From positions 124,001 through 188,000 of the forward strand of contig JAWQEG010001559.1 of the NCBI GenBank assembly GCA_033782935.1: DNA of 64,000 nucleotides, given 5' to 3'. Shown one piece after another: positions 56,129-64,000 of this stretch. A model generated the notes under the pieces. It was not told the DNA's origin and ran no database searches. It saw only the letters and a program-made list of their open reading frames with translations. Origin of the DNA: Petrolisthes cinctipes. Taxonomy: Eukaryota; Arthropoda; Malacostraca; Decapoda; Porcellanidae. The position numbers and the translations under genes are program-made. The stretch's first letter is position 1. The number at the start of each line of letters is the position of its first letter.

Positions 56129-59100
56129 TTAGCACGCCTCAAAACGAATAGGAGGGCGCCTGACACGGGTAGATCGTCTTGGTGCCGGGACATCCTCACT
56201 AGTTTCATGTTGAGGGGGAGAAGATGGACTTTGCTCGAGACTCGAAACCTCCACTCCCACTTGAGCAGGTCCAGGGGCATATTCCTGAGTCACCCCTGTA
56301 GATTCTGGAAACAGAGTCATATGATTATCAACTTCCTGGTTTAGCTGAACACAAGGAGGTTCACTACCGACTGGGGCTAAATGTCTAATAGATACGGTAT
56401 CTTCCTTGCCATTTGGATACTTAATATGAGCGTACTGAGGATTGGAATGTAAAAGCTCAACTTCGTCAACTAGAGGTTCAGTCTTGCTCATGCGGACATG
56501 ACGCTTCAGGAGAACTGGGCCAGGACCGCATAACCAAGAAGGAACAGAGGTACCTGTAGAGGAGCGGCGAGCATAGTTAAATAACCTTTCGTGAGGAGTA
56601 GCATTGGTAGTTGTACATAGTAACGAGCAGATTGAGTGAAGGGCATCATGAAGGACAACCTGCCAGTACTTGGTCTGCAGGCCACGGGACTTCAAAGCAG
56701 CGGTGATAGCCTTCCAGATTGTGCCATTAGTCCGTTCCACTTGCCCATTACCTTGAGGGTTGTAACTCGTAGTCCTACTACTGGCGATTCCTTTACTTGC
56801 CAGGAATCCCTGCAGTTCTCTGCTCATGAATGACGTCCCCCTGTCTGAATGAATATAAGCTGGCATACCAAAAATAGAAAAAAGCTGAGAAAGACAACTT
56901 ATCACGGTCGATGCAGTCATACCAGAGCATGGAATTACAAAAGGAAATCTTGAGTACTCGTCTACAATGTTTAAAAAATACTGATTTTTATCTGTGCTGG
57001 GGAGAGGTCCTTTAAAATCAATATTAAGACGCTCAAATGGTTGAGTAGCCTTAACAAGATGGGCTTTTTCAGGTTGATGAAATTTAGGTTTAATCTCGGC
57101 ACACACTTTACATGAATTATTGACCTGTCTGATGTCTTCTACTGAGTAAGGGAGATTCTTAGATCTGACAAAATGAAGCATCCGGGTAATACACAAACCG
57201 TTATGAAGGGCAGACAGCGACCTCTGGTCATTGCATGTCATTCCACAGTAGGATCTGGAAATTATGTCAGGAGTAATGTTGTCTCTGCCAGGTCTATACA
57301 CAATATCATAATCATAGCAAGATAAGTCCATTCTCCACCTTAATATTTTGTCGTTTTTAATCTTGCTGTTGTGATGTTTATCAAACATGTAAGTCACAGA
57401 GCGTTGATCAGTTCTTATAGTAAAATGCCTACCAGTCAAATAATGCCTCCAGTGACGTACACTTTCAATAATAGCCTGAGCCTCCTTTTCAACAGCAGCA
57501 TGACGCCTCTCAGGTCCTTGGAGTGTACGCGAAAAGAAGGCAACAGGACGTCCAGCCTGAGTGAGGACGGCTGCTATGGCAGAGTCAAAGGCATCTGTTT
57601 CTACTTCAAATGGCACCGCTTCATCAATAGCCTTAACCACTGAGGATTCGATATCATTCCTGAGTTGATGAAATGCTTCTTCTGCCTCTTTCGTCACCGG
57701 ACATGTAGTAGTGGCACTTAGTGGACGAATTTTGCCTGAGTAGTTGTATATCCATCGTGAATAGTAAGCAAAAAGGCCAAGAGCGCGGCGCAGGGACTTC
57801 ATATCACACGGCACAGGTAAATCTTGAAGTGGTTTGAGTCGTTCTGGATCCGGACGTACTGTTCCGTCCTCCACTACGTAACCGAGAATGCTGAGTTTTC
57901 GTGTGGAAAAAGTGCACTTTCCTTCATTATAACTTACATTCCTTCCCCCGGCAGCTTCAATGAATTTTCTGAGATTTTCATCATGTTCTTCTTGCGTCAT
58001 TCCACAAATGGTGACATCGTCCAGGTAGGCGAAGGTGCCAGAAAGTCCTTCCTCTTTGATGAGTGAATTAATAATTCTTTGAAAACACGCTACTCCGTTG
58101 GTGACCCCAAAAGGGATACGAGTAAATTGGTACAGTTTACCACACGCTTCAAAAGCAGTGTATGGCTTATCCTCTTCCTTAATTGCAACTTGATGATAGG
58201 CACTACGGAGATCGATAGTGCAAAAAACACGGTATTGAGCAATTTTATTCACTGTTGCATCAATGCGAGGCAATGGATAAGCATCGATTTGCGTAAACTT
58301 GTTAATAGTTTCAGAGTAGTCTATGGCTAGTCTTTTCTTGCGGGATTCATTCTTGACAACGACAACTTGAGCTCGCCACGGGGAGTTACTTTGTTCAATT
58401 ATTCCTTCCTGAAGTAGTCTTTGTACTTCTTTATAAATAAAGTCACGATCATCAAAGGAATACCGACGGGATTTGGCTGCAACAGGATGACAGTCAGCCG
58501 TCAAGTTAGCAAATAATTCAGGAGGATTAACTTTTAGCACACCTAGTCCACAGATAACAAGAGGGGGCAAAGTTCCATCATACGTTAACGTAACACTGCT
58601 ATGTAATTTCTGGAAATCTTGGCCTAGAATTACGTCTGAACAGAGTTGTGGGAGCACAGTTAGACGCACATTTTCATAGTCCCTGCCGTTCACTTTGATA
58701 TTAACAGTGCACAGACCAGTAGCTTTAGCCGAGAAGGAAGTAGAGGCCAATGTTACAGCACTTTGTGATTGTTGCACAGCTAAGTTGAGTTGCTTCACTA
58801 GATCTGGATGAATAAAACTCCCAGAGCTACCACTGTCAATAAGACCTTCTATTTCTGTTCCATTCACTAAAATACCAACGACAGCCTTTGACAAAACACC
58901 AGGAGCAGCTGCTGAAGTTATGGTGGCCAGAGTAGCACGATCACTAAAAGTCACAGAAGCACTAGCACTTGGACTTCGACACACTTTAGAGAAGTGACCC
59001 ATTTTCTGACATTTATGACACACCGCTGTACGAGCAGGACACTTAGAGCGTGGATGACGTGACTGGCCACAAAAATAACATTTAGCACTCGCGGCTGACA

Positions 59101-59725
59101 CCACAGGAGGGGATTCTGGTTTCATTTCACATTTCAGTTCACAGTCATCATTTTCATGGGCTGCACTTAATAGACGGGGATATACAGCACTATTACCGCT
59201 ATAAGACTCTGAATCTTTCTGTGCCGACTCGAGAGCCCGTGCCTGGTCAAACATGGTAGCCAGATCGAGAGTCTTGTTTTCCAGTAAGCGCTGCCTGATC
59301 AGTGGAGACTGCAGGCCACTAATAAAAGCATCCCTGATGAACTCCTCACAATGCTGAATTGCAGTTACAGCTTTAAAGTTACAGTCTTTACTCAACACGT
59401 TAAGGGTTCTGAAATACTCGTCCAAAGTCTCACCTGATTGTTGGCGGCGGGTAGCAAGACGATGACGAGCAAACACTTCATTAGTAGGTTTCACAAACAT
59501 GGCTTGTAAGGTATCTATGGCATTATTGTAGGAAGCACTCTCCGATATATTTTCATAAATTCTAGGAGACACAAAATTGATGAGGAGGTTGAGCTTATTT
59601 ATATTTTCACCAGGTATAGCTTCTACGAAGTTGTTGAACGTTTTAAACCAGTGCTTCCACTCCTGTGCTGCCGTCGGTAAACTTGGGTCACAATCCAGGA
59701 GGTCCGGTTTCATGAAACGCTCCAT
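56129..59725 (-). CDS. gag-pol: Gag-Pol polyprotein, copy A (integrase zinc finger damaged)
   Basis: One uninterrupted frame of 1198 codons from ATG at 59725, with no frameshift between Gag and Pol. In order: Gag-like region about 1-210; two CCHC zinc knuckles at 216-229 and 236-249; aspartic protease with DSGS at 297-300 and ILGQD at 366-370; RT with [10 protein letters not shown] near 503-512 and YLDD at 567-570; RNase H with D711, E747, D773 and D820; integrase H841, C872, C875 and catalytic D903, D961, E997; basic tail with [10 protein letters not shown] near 1183-1192. Length and order fit an arthropod-type gypsy element without env. Oddity: compared with copy B, three codons (His-Pro-Gly) are missing after C845, removing the second histidine of the HHCC zinc finger; integration may therefore fail. 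FCTIDL instead of the usual FSTIDL is a second private change. Confidence 0.93.
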   Translation of the reverse strand: MERFMKPDLLDCDPSLPTAAQEWKHWFKTFNNFVEAIPGENINKLNLLINFVSPRIYENISESASYNNAIDTLQAMFVKPTNEVFARHRLATRRQQSGETLDEYFRTLNVLSKDCNFKAVTAIQHCEEFIRDAFISGLQSPLIRQRLLENKTLDLATMFDQARALESAQKDSESYSGNSAVYPRLLSAAHENDDCELKCEMKPESPPVVSAASAKCYFCGQSRHPRSKCPARTAVCHKCQKMGHFSKVCRSPSASASVTFSDRATLATITSAAAPGVLSKAVVGILVNGTEIEGLIDSGSSGSFIHPDLVKQLNLAVQQSQSAVTLASTSFSAKATGLCTVNIKVNGRDYENVRLTVLPQLCSDVILGQDFQKLHSSVTLTYDGTLPPLVICGLGVLKVNPPELFANLTADCHPVAAKSRRYSFDDRDFIYKEVQRLLQEGIIEQSNSPWRAQVVVVKNESRKKRLAIDYSETINKFTQIDAYPLPRIDATVNKIAQYRVFCTIDLRSAYHQVAIKEEDKPYTAFEACGKLYQFTRIPFGVTNGVACFQRIINSLIKEEGLSGTFAYLDDVTICGMTQEEHDENLRKFIEAAGGRNVSYNEGKCTFSTRKLSILGYVVEDGTVRPDPERLKPLQDLPVPCDMKSLRRALGLFAYYSRWIYNYSGKIRPLSATTTCPVTKEAEEAFHQLRNDIESSVVKAIDEAVPFEVETDAFDSAIAAVLTQAGRPVAFFSRTLQGPERRHAAVEKEAQAIIESVRHWRHYLTGRHFTIRTDQRSVTYMFDKHHNSKIKNDKILRWRMDLSCYDYDIVYRPGRDNITPDIISRSYCGMTCNDQRSLSALHNGLCITRMLHFVRSKNLPYSVEDIRQVNNSCKVCAEIKPKFHQPEKAHLVKATQPFERLNIDFKGPLPSTDKNQYFLNIVDEYSRFPFVIPCSGMTASTVISCLSQLFSIFGMPAYIHSDRGTSFMSRELQGFLASKGIASSRTTSYNPQGNGQVERTNGTIWKAITAALKSRGLQTKYWQVVLHDALHSICSLLCTTTNATPHERLFNYARRSSTGTSVPSWLCGPGPVLLKRHVRMSKTEPLVDEVELLHSNPQYAHIKYPNGKEDTVSIRHLAPVGSEPPCVQLNQEVDNHMTLFPESTGVTQEYAPGPAQVGVEVSSLEQSPSSPPQHETSEDVPAPRRSTRVRRPPIRFEAC
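57186..57196 (-). other. 9-bp deletion in the integrase zinc finger of copy A
   Basis: Copy A reads GGGTAATACACAAACC where copy B (61242-61265) has nine extra bases, CAGGGTGAC or an equivalent placement, flanked by AC repeats. The loss is in frame and removes His-Pro-Gly. Confidence 0.9.
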
Positions 59726-59758
59726 AGTGAAGTGGCAGGTTCAAACGCCGCCACTATG
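59723..59758 (-). promoter_or_regulatory. Inverted repeat spanning the Gag-Pol start codon, copy A
   Basis: CATAGTG (59723-59729) and CACTATG (59752-59758) are perfect 7-bp inverted arms, with an alternative inner pair GTGGC/GCCAC (59732-59736 and 59750-59754). In the RNA the start ATG lies in the stem. The same repeat is at 63788-63823 in copy B. A role in translation or packaging is only a guess. Confidence 0.5.
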
Positions 59759-59775
59759 TTTTATATTGATTAAAT

Positions 59776-60128
59776 TGATGTAAAAAGTTATACACATCAA
59801 ACCATTTTGTAGGCTTTAATCAACATAAAACATCTTCATACTGTAACAGATACAAAGCCAAACCTTAACACGTGAACATCAATAACATAATAACAAAATA
59901 ACACAAAACACCATTATAAGAAAACCCACAATACTACCAAGTCTATACACAGTACACACCTGTCAGAACTGACGATGAGTGAGGAGTGGAACACCCCAAC
60001 TCCGACAACTCTCAGGTCAACTCCTAAAACAGTGTTGCCAAACTCACATACAACAGCCAGTGATTCACAGAGAGCAGTTTGTCATAACAACATAGTTAAT
60101 GGTTTATAGAAAGTAGTTTATCATCACA
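59776..60128 (-). repeat. LTR 2, shared by copies A and B
   Basis: 353 bp, one base different from LTR 1 by eye. It is the 5' LTR of copy A and the 3' LTR of copy B at once. The 24-30 bp after it in copy A (ATTTAATCAATATAAAAC on the - strand) do not start with the TGG of an ordinary tRNA primer-binding site; a TGG occurs about 25 nt inside. Confidence 0.93.
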
Positions 60129-60186
60129 TTCACCCCCTCTTACGAAAACTCTGCACCTATTTCCTCAAACTTAGTGAGAGGCCGCC

Positions 60187-63100
60187 TTAGCACGCCTCAA
60201 AACGAATAGGAGGGCGCCTGACACGGGTAGATCGTCTTGGTGCCGGGACATCCTCACTAGTTTCATGTTGAGGGGGAGAAGATGGACTTTGCTCGAGACT
60301 CGAAACCTCCACTCCCACTTGAGCAGGTCCAGGGGCATATTCCTGAGTCACCCCTGTAGATTCTGGAAACAGAGTCATATGATTATCAACTTCCTGGTTT
60401 AGCTGAACACAAGGAGGTTCACTACCGACTGGGGCTAAATGTCTAATAGATACGGTATCTTCCTTGCCATTTGGATACTTAATATGAGCGTACTGAGGAT
60501 TGGAATGTAAAAGCTCAACTTCGTCAACTAGAGGTTCAGTCTTGCTCATGCGGACATGACGCTTCAGGAGAACTGGGCCAGGACCGCATAACCAAGAAGG
60601 AACAGAGGTACCTGTAGAGGAGCGGCGAGCATAGTTAAATAACCTTTCGTGAGGAGTAGCATTGGTAGTTGTACATAGTAACGAGCAGATTGAGTGAAGG
60701 GCATCATGAAGGACAACCTGCCAGTACTTGGTCTGCAGGCCACGGGACTTCAAAGCAGCGGTGATAGCCTTCCAGATTGTGCCATTAGTCCGTTCCACTT
60801 GCCCATTACCTTGAGGGTTGTAACTCGTAGTCCTACTACTGGCGATTCCTTTACTTGCCAGGAATCCCTGCAGTTCTCTGCTCATGAATGACGTCCCCCT
60901 GTCTGAATGAATATAAGCTGGCATACCAAAAATAGAAAAAAGCTGAGAAAGACAACTTATCACGGTCGATGCAGTCATACCAGAGCATGGAAATACAAAA
61001 GGAAATCTTGAGTACTCGTCTACAATGTTTAAAAAATACTGATTTTTATCTGTGCTGGGGAGAGGTCCTTTAAAATCAATATTAAGACGCTCAAATGGTT
61101 GAGTAGCCTTAACAAGATGGGCTTTTTCAGGTTGATGAAATTTAGGTTTAATCTCGGCACACACTTTACATGAATTAATGACCTGTCTGATGTCTTCTAC
61201 TGAGTAAGGGAGATTCTTAGATCTGACAAAATGAAGCATCCGGGTAATACCAGGGTGACACAAACCGTTATGAAGGGCAGACAGCGACCTCTGGTCATTG
61301 CATGTCATTCCACAGTAGGATCTGGAAATTATGTCAGGAGTAATGTTGTCTCTGCCAGGTCTATACACAATATCATAATCATAGCAAGATAAGTCCATTC
61401 TCCACCTTAATATTTTGTCGTTTTTAATCTTGCTGTTGTGATGTTTATCAAACATGTAAGTCACAGAGCGTTGATCAGTTCTTATAGTAAAATGCCTACC
61501 AGTCAAATATTGCCTCCAGTGACGTACACTTTCAATAATAGCCTGAGCCTCCTTTTCAACAGCAGCATGACGCCTCTCAGGTCCTTGGAGTGTACGCGAA
61601 AAGAAGGCAACAGGACGTCCAGCCTGAGTGAGGACGGCTGCTATGGCAGAGTCAAAGGCATCTGTTTCTACTTCAAATGGCACCGCTTCATCAATAGCCT
61701 TAACCACTGAGGATTCGATATCATTCCTGAGTTGATGAAATGCTTCTTCTGCCTCTTTCGTCACCGGACATGTAGTAGTGGCACTTAATGGACGAATTTT
61801 GCCTGAGTAGTTGTATATCCATCGTGAATAGTAAGCAAAAAGGCCAAGAGCGCGGCGCAGGGACTTCATATCACACGGCACAGGTAAATCTTGAAGTGGT
61901 TTGAGTCGTTCTGGATCCGGACGTACTGTTCCGTCCTCCACTACGTAACCGAGAATGCTGAGTTTTCGTGTGGAAAAAGTGCACTTTCCTTCATTATAAC
62001 TTACATTCCTTCCCCCGGCAGCTTCAATGAATTTTCTGAGATTTTCATCATGTTCTTCTTGCGTCATTCCACAAATGGTGACATCGTCCAGGTAGGCGAA
62101 GGTGCCAGAAAGTCCTTCCTCTTTGATGAGTGAATTAATAATTCTTTGAAAACACGCTACTCCGTTGGTGACCCCAAAAGGGATACGAGTAAATTGGTAC
62201 AGTTTACCACACGCTTCAAAAGCAGTGTATGGCTTATCCTCTTCCTTAATTGCAACTTGATGATAGGCACTACGGAGATCGATAGTGCTAAAAACACGGT
62301 ATTGAGCAATTTTATTCACTGTTGCATCAATGCGAGGCAATGGATAAGCATCGAGTTGCGTAAACTTGTTAATAGTTTCAGAGTAGTCTATGGCTAGTCT
62401 TTTCTTGCGGGATTCATTCTTGACAACGACAACTTGAGCTCGCCACGGGGAGTTACTTTGTTCAATTATTCCTTCCTGAAGTAGTCTTTGTACTTCTTTA
62501 TAAATAAAGTCACGATCATCAAAGGAATACCGACGGGATTTGGCTGCAACAGGATGACAGTCAGCCGTCAAGTTAGCAAATAATTCAGGAGGATTAACTT
62601 TTAGCACACCTAGTCCACAGATAACAAGAGGGGGCAAAGTTCCATCATACGTTAACGTAACACTGCTATGTAATTTCTGGAAATCTTGGCCTAGAATTAC
62701 GTCTGAACAGAGTTGTGGGAGCACAGTTAGACGCACATTTTCATAGTCCCTGCCGTTCACTTTGATATTAACAGTGCACAGACCAGTAGCTTTAGCCGAG
62801 AAGGAAGTAGAGGCCAATGTTACAGCACTTTGTGATTGTTGCACAGCTAAGTTGAGTTGCTTCACTAGATCTGGATGAATAAAACTCCCAGAGCTACCAC
62901 TGTCAATAAGACCTTCTATTTCTGTTCCATTCACTAAAATACCAACGACAGCCTTTGACAAAACACCAGGAGCAGCTGCTGAAGTTATGGTGGCCAGAGT
63001 AGCACGATCACTAAAAGTCACAGAAGCACTAGCACTTGGACTTCGACACACTTTAGAGAAGTGACCCATTTTCTGACATTTATGACACACCGCTGTACGA

Positions 63101-63790
63101 GCAGGACACTTAGAGCGTGGATGACGTGACTGGCCACAAAAATAACATTTAGCACTCGCGGCTGACACCACAGGAGGGGATTCTGGTTTCATTTCACATT
63201 TCAGTTCACAGTCATCATTTTCTTGGGCTGCACTTAATAGACGGGGATATACAGCACTATTACCGCTATAAGACTCTGAATCTTTCTGTGCCGACTCGAG
63301 AGCCCGTGCCTGGTCAAACATGGTAGCCAGATCGAGAGTCTTGTTTTCCAGTAAGCGCTGCCTGATCAGTGGAGACTGCAGGCCACTAATAAAAGCATCC
63401 CTGATGAACTCCTCACAATGCTGAATTGCAGTTACAGCTTTAAAGTTACAGTCTTTACTCAACACGTTAAGAGTTCTGAAATACTCGTCCAAAGTCTCAC
63501 CTGATTGTTGGCGGCGGGTAGCAAGACGATGACGAACAAACACTTCATTAGTAGGTTTCACAAACATGGCTTGTAAGGTATCTATGGCATTATTGTAGGA
63601 AGCACTCTCCGATATATTTTCATAAATTCTAGGAGACACAAAATTGATGAGGAGGTTGAGCTTATTTATATTTTCACCAGGTATAGCTTCTACGAAGTTG
63701 TTGAACGTTGAACCAGTGCTTCCACTCCTGTGCTGCCGTCGGTAAACTTGGGTCACAATCCAGGAGGTCCGATTTCATGAAACGCTCCAT
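60187..63790 (-). pseudogene. gag-pol: Gag-Pol polyprotein, copy B (frameshifted in Gag)
   Basis: The same polyprotein as copy A, with all motifs present: two CCHC knuckles, DSGS protease, RT with FSTIDL and YLDD, RNase H, and integrase with a full H-H-C-C finger ([10 protein letters not shown] then CKVC) and DDE triad. The natural start ATG is at 63790-63788, but near 63708-63712 it has two bases fewer than copy A (TTGAACC for TTTTAAACC on the + strand), so the frame is lost after about 26 codons. The rest is open from about 63756 to the TAA at 60187, but the first in-frame candidate there is GTG, not ATG, so it is not a true start. From ATG to stop the length is 3604 bp, not a multiple of three. 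A functional product would need frameshifting or help from another copy. Confidence 0.9.
63708..63712 (-). other. 2-bp frameshift in Gag of copy B
   Basis: Direct comparison with 59641-59649 of copy A shows a net loss of two bases plus a base change in a T/A run, just after the codons for His-Trp-Phe. Confidence 0.88.
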
Positions 63791-63840
63791 AGTGAAGTGG
63801 CAGGTTCAAACGCCGCCACTATGTTTTATGTTGATTAAAT

Positions 63841-64000
63841 TGATGTAAAAAGTTATACACATCAAACCATTTTGTAGGCTTTAATCAACATAAAACATCT
63901 TCATACTGTAAAAGATACAAAGCCAAACCTTAACACGTGAACATCAATAACATAATAACAAAATAACACAAAACACCATTATAAGAAAACCCACAATACT
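63841..64000 (-). repeat. LTR 3 (5' LTR of copy B), truncated by the window end
   Basis: The first 160 bp match LTR 1 and LTR 2 with one difference by eye (GTAAAAG at about 63909-63914 where the others have GTAACAG). Confidence 0.92.

Larger units (their letters stand above)
55718..60128 (-). mobile_element. Ty3/gypsy LTR retrotransposon, copy A (proximal)
   Basis: A complete element on the - strand: 3' LTR at 55718-56070, internal region 56071-59775 and 5' LTR at 59776-60128 (shared with copy B). The LTRs are 353 bp and differ at one base by eye (56020s T, matching C in the other), so the insertion is young. One long Gag-Pol frame fills the interior; there is no env-like frame. The host flank on the left is sat176 (AGCCT at 55713-55717). 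The target-site duplication cannot be checked because the far end is outside the window. Confidence 0.93.
59776..64000 (-). mobile_element. Ty3/gypsy LTR retrotransposon, copy B (distal, runs off the window)
   Basis: Shares LTR 2 with copy A; internal region 60129-63840; 5' LTR starts at 63841 and is cut at 64000. The distance LTR 2 to LTR 3 is 4,065 bp against 4,058 bp for LTR 1 to LTR 2; the 7-bp difference is fully explained by the 9-bp and 2-bp indels in the reading frames. By eye about a dozen base changes separate the two interiors. Confidence 0.93.

Noticed and set aside
59735..59752. TGGCGGCGTTTGAACCTG on the - strand as a tRNA primer-binding site
   Set aside because: It starts about 25 nt inside the LTR border and does not fit a tRNA 3' end that I can recognise; it is better explained as part of the inverted repeat around the start codon.
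56636..62397. Open frames of 65-90 codons on the + strand opposite the gypsy polyproteins
   Set aside because: They are antisense shadows of the Gag-Pol frames and occur in both copies only because the copies are duplicates.
55718..64000. An env-like gene, which would make the gypsy copies retrovirus-like
   Set aside because: Gag-Pol ends about 58 bp before the 3' LTR; there is no room for another gene and no such frame.

Overview
The window looks like heterochromatin from an animal genome. It holds no host gene, rRNA, tRNA or bacterial-type operon that I can recognise. Every long coding region belongs to a Ty3/gypsy-type LTR retrotransposon, and most of the rest is tandem satellite DNA. The gypsy lineages suggest an aquatic invertebrate, perhaps a decapod crustacean, but that is a weak inference that the sequence does not prove.

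Layout. (1) 1-2580: the 3' part of a gypsy-like element on the + strand, with the unusual order integrase, reverse transcriptase, RNase H (Gmr1-like), ending in an LTR with a CCAAT/TATA promoter. The catalytic core of its reverse transcriptase is deleted in frame. (2) 2581-52266: about 49 kb, roughly 800 monomers, of one 62-bp satellite (here sat62), all in one orientation. Each monomer has a 7-bp dyad with a 6-nt loop and a C-rich tract. The array is a mosaic of large repeated blocks (offsets 0.66 to 18 kb), and some offset changes between copies are exact multiples of 62 bp. Its right-hand part (about 47.2-52.3 kb) is more heterogeneous and is interrupted at 51050-51483 by a short TTAA-flanked DNA transposon (piggyBac-like MITE). 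(3) 52267-55717: a second, unrelated AT-rich satellite (sat176) of about 176 bp, itself an old dimer of 88-bp half units. (4) 55718-64000: two nearly identical gypsy elements in tandem on the - strand, in the order LTR-internal-LTR-internal-LTR, sharing the middle LTR. They sit directly against sat176.

How the parts relate. The two tandem gypsy copies have complementary defects: the proximal copy has an intact 1198-codon Gag-Pol frame but has lost three codons of the integrase zinc finger, while the distal copy keeps that finger but has a 2-bp frameshift early in Gag. The satellites appear to evolve by unequal exchange in whole-monomer steps and serve as landing sites for transposons. The short reading frames on the - strand of both satellites are by-products of stop-poor repeats, not genes.

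The most interesting signals are the dyad plus C/G-tract design of sat62, its mosaic block structure, the dimeric sat176, the IN-before-RT element with a clean RT-core deletion, and the shared-LTR tandem. All alignments were made by eye.
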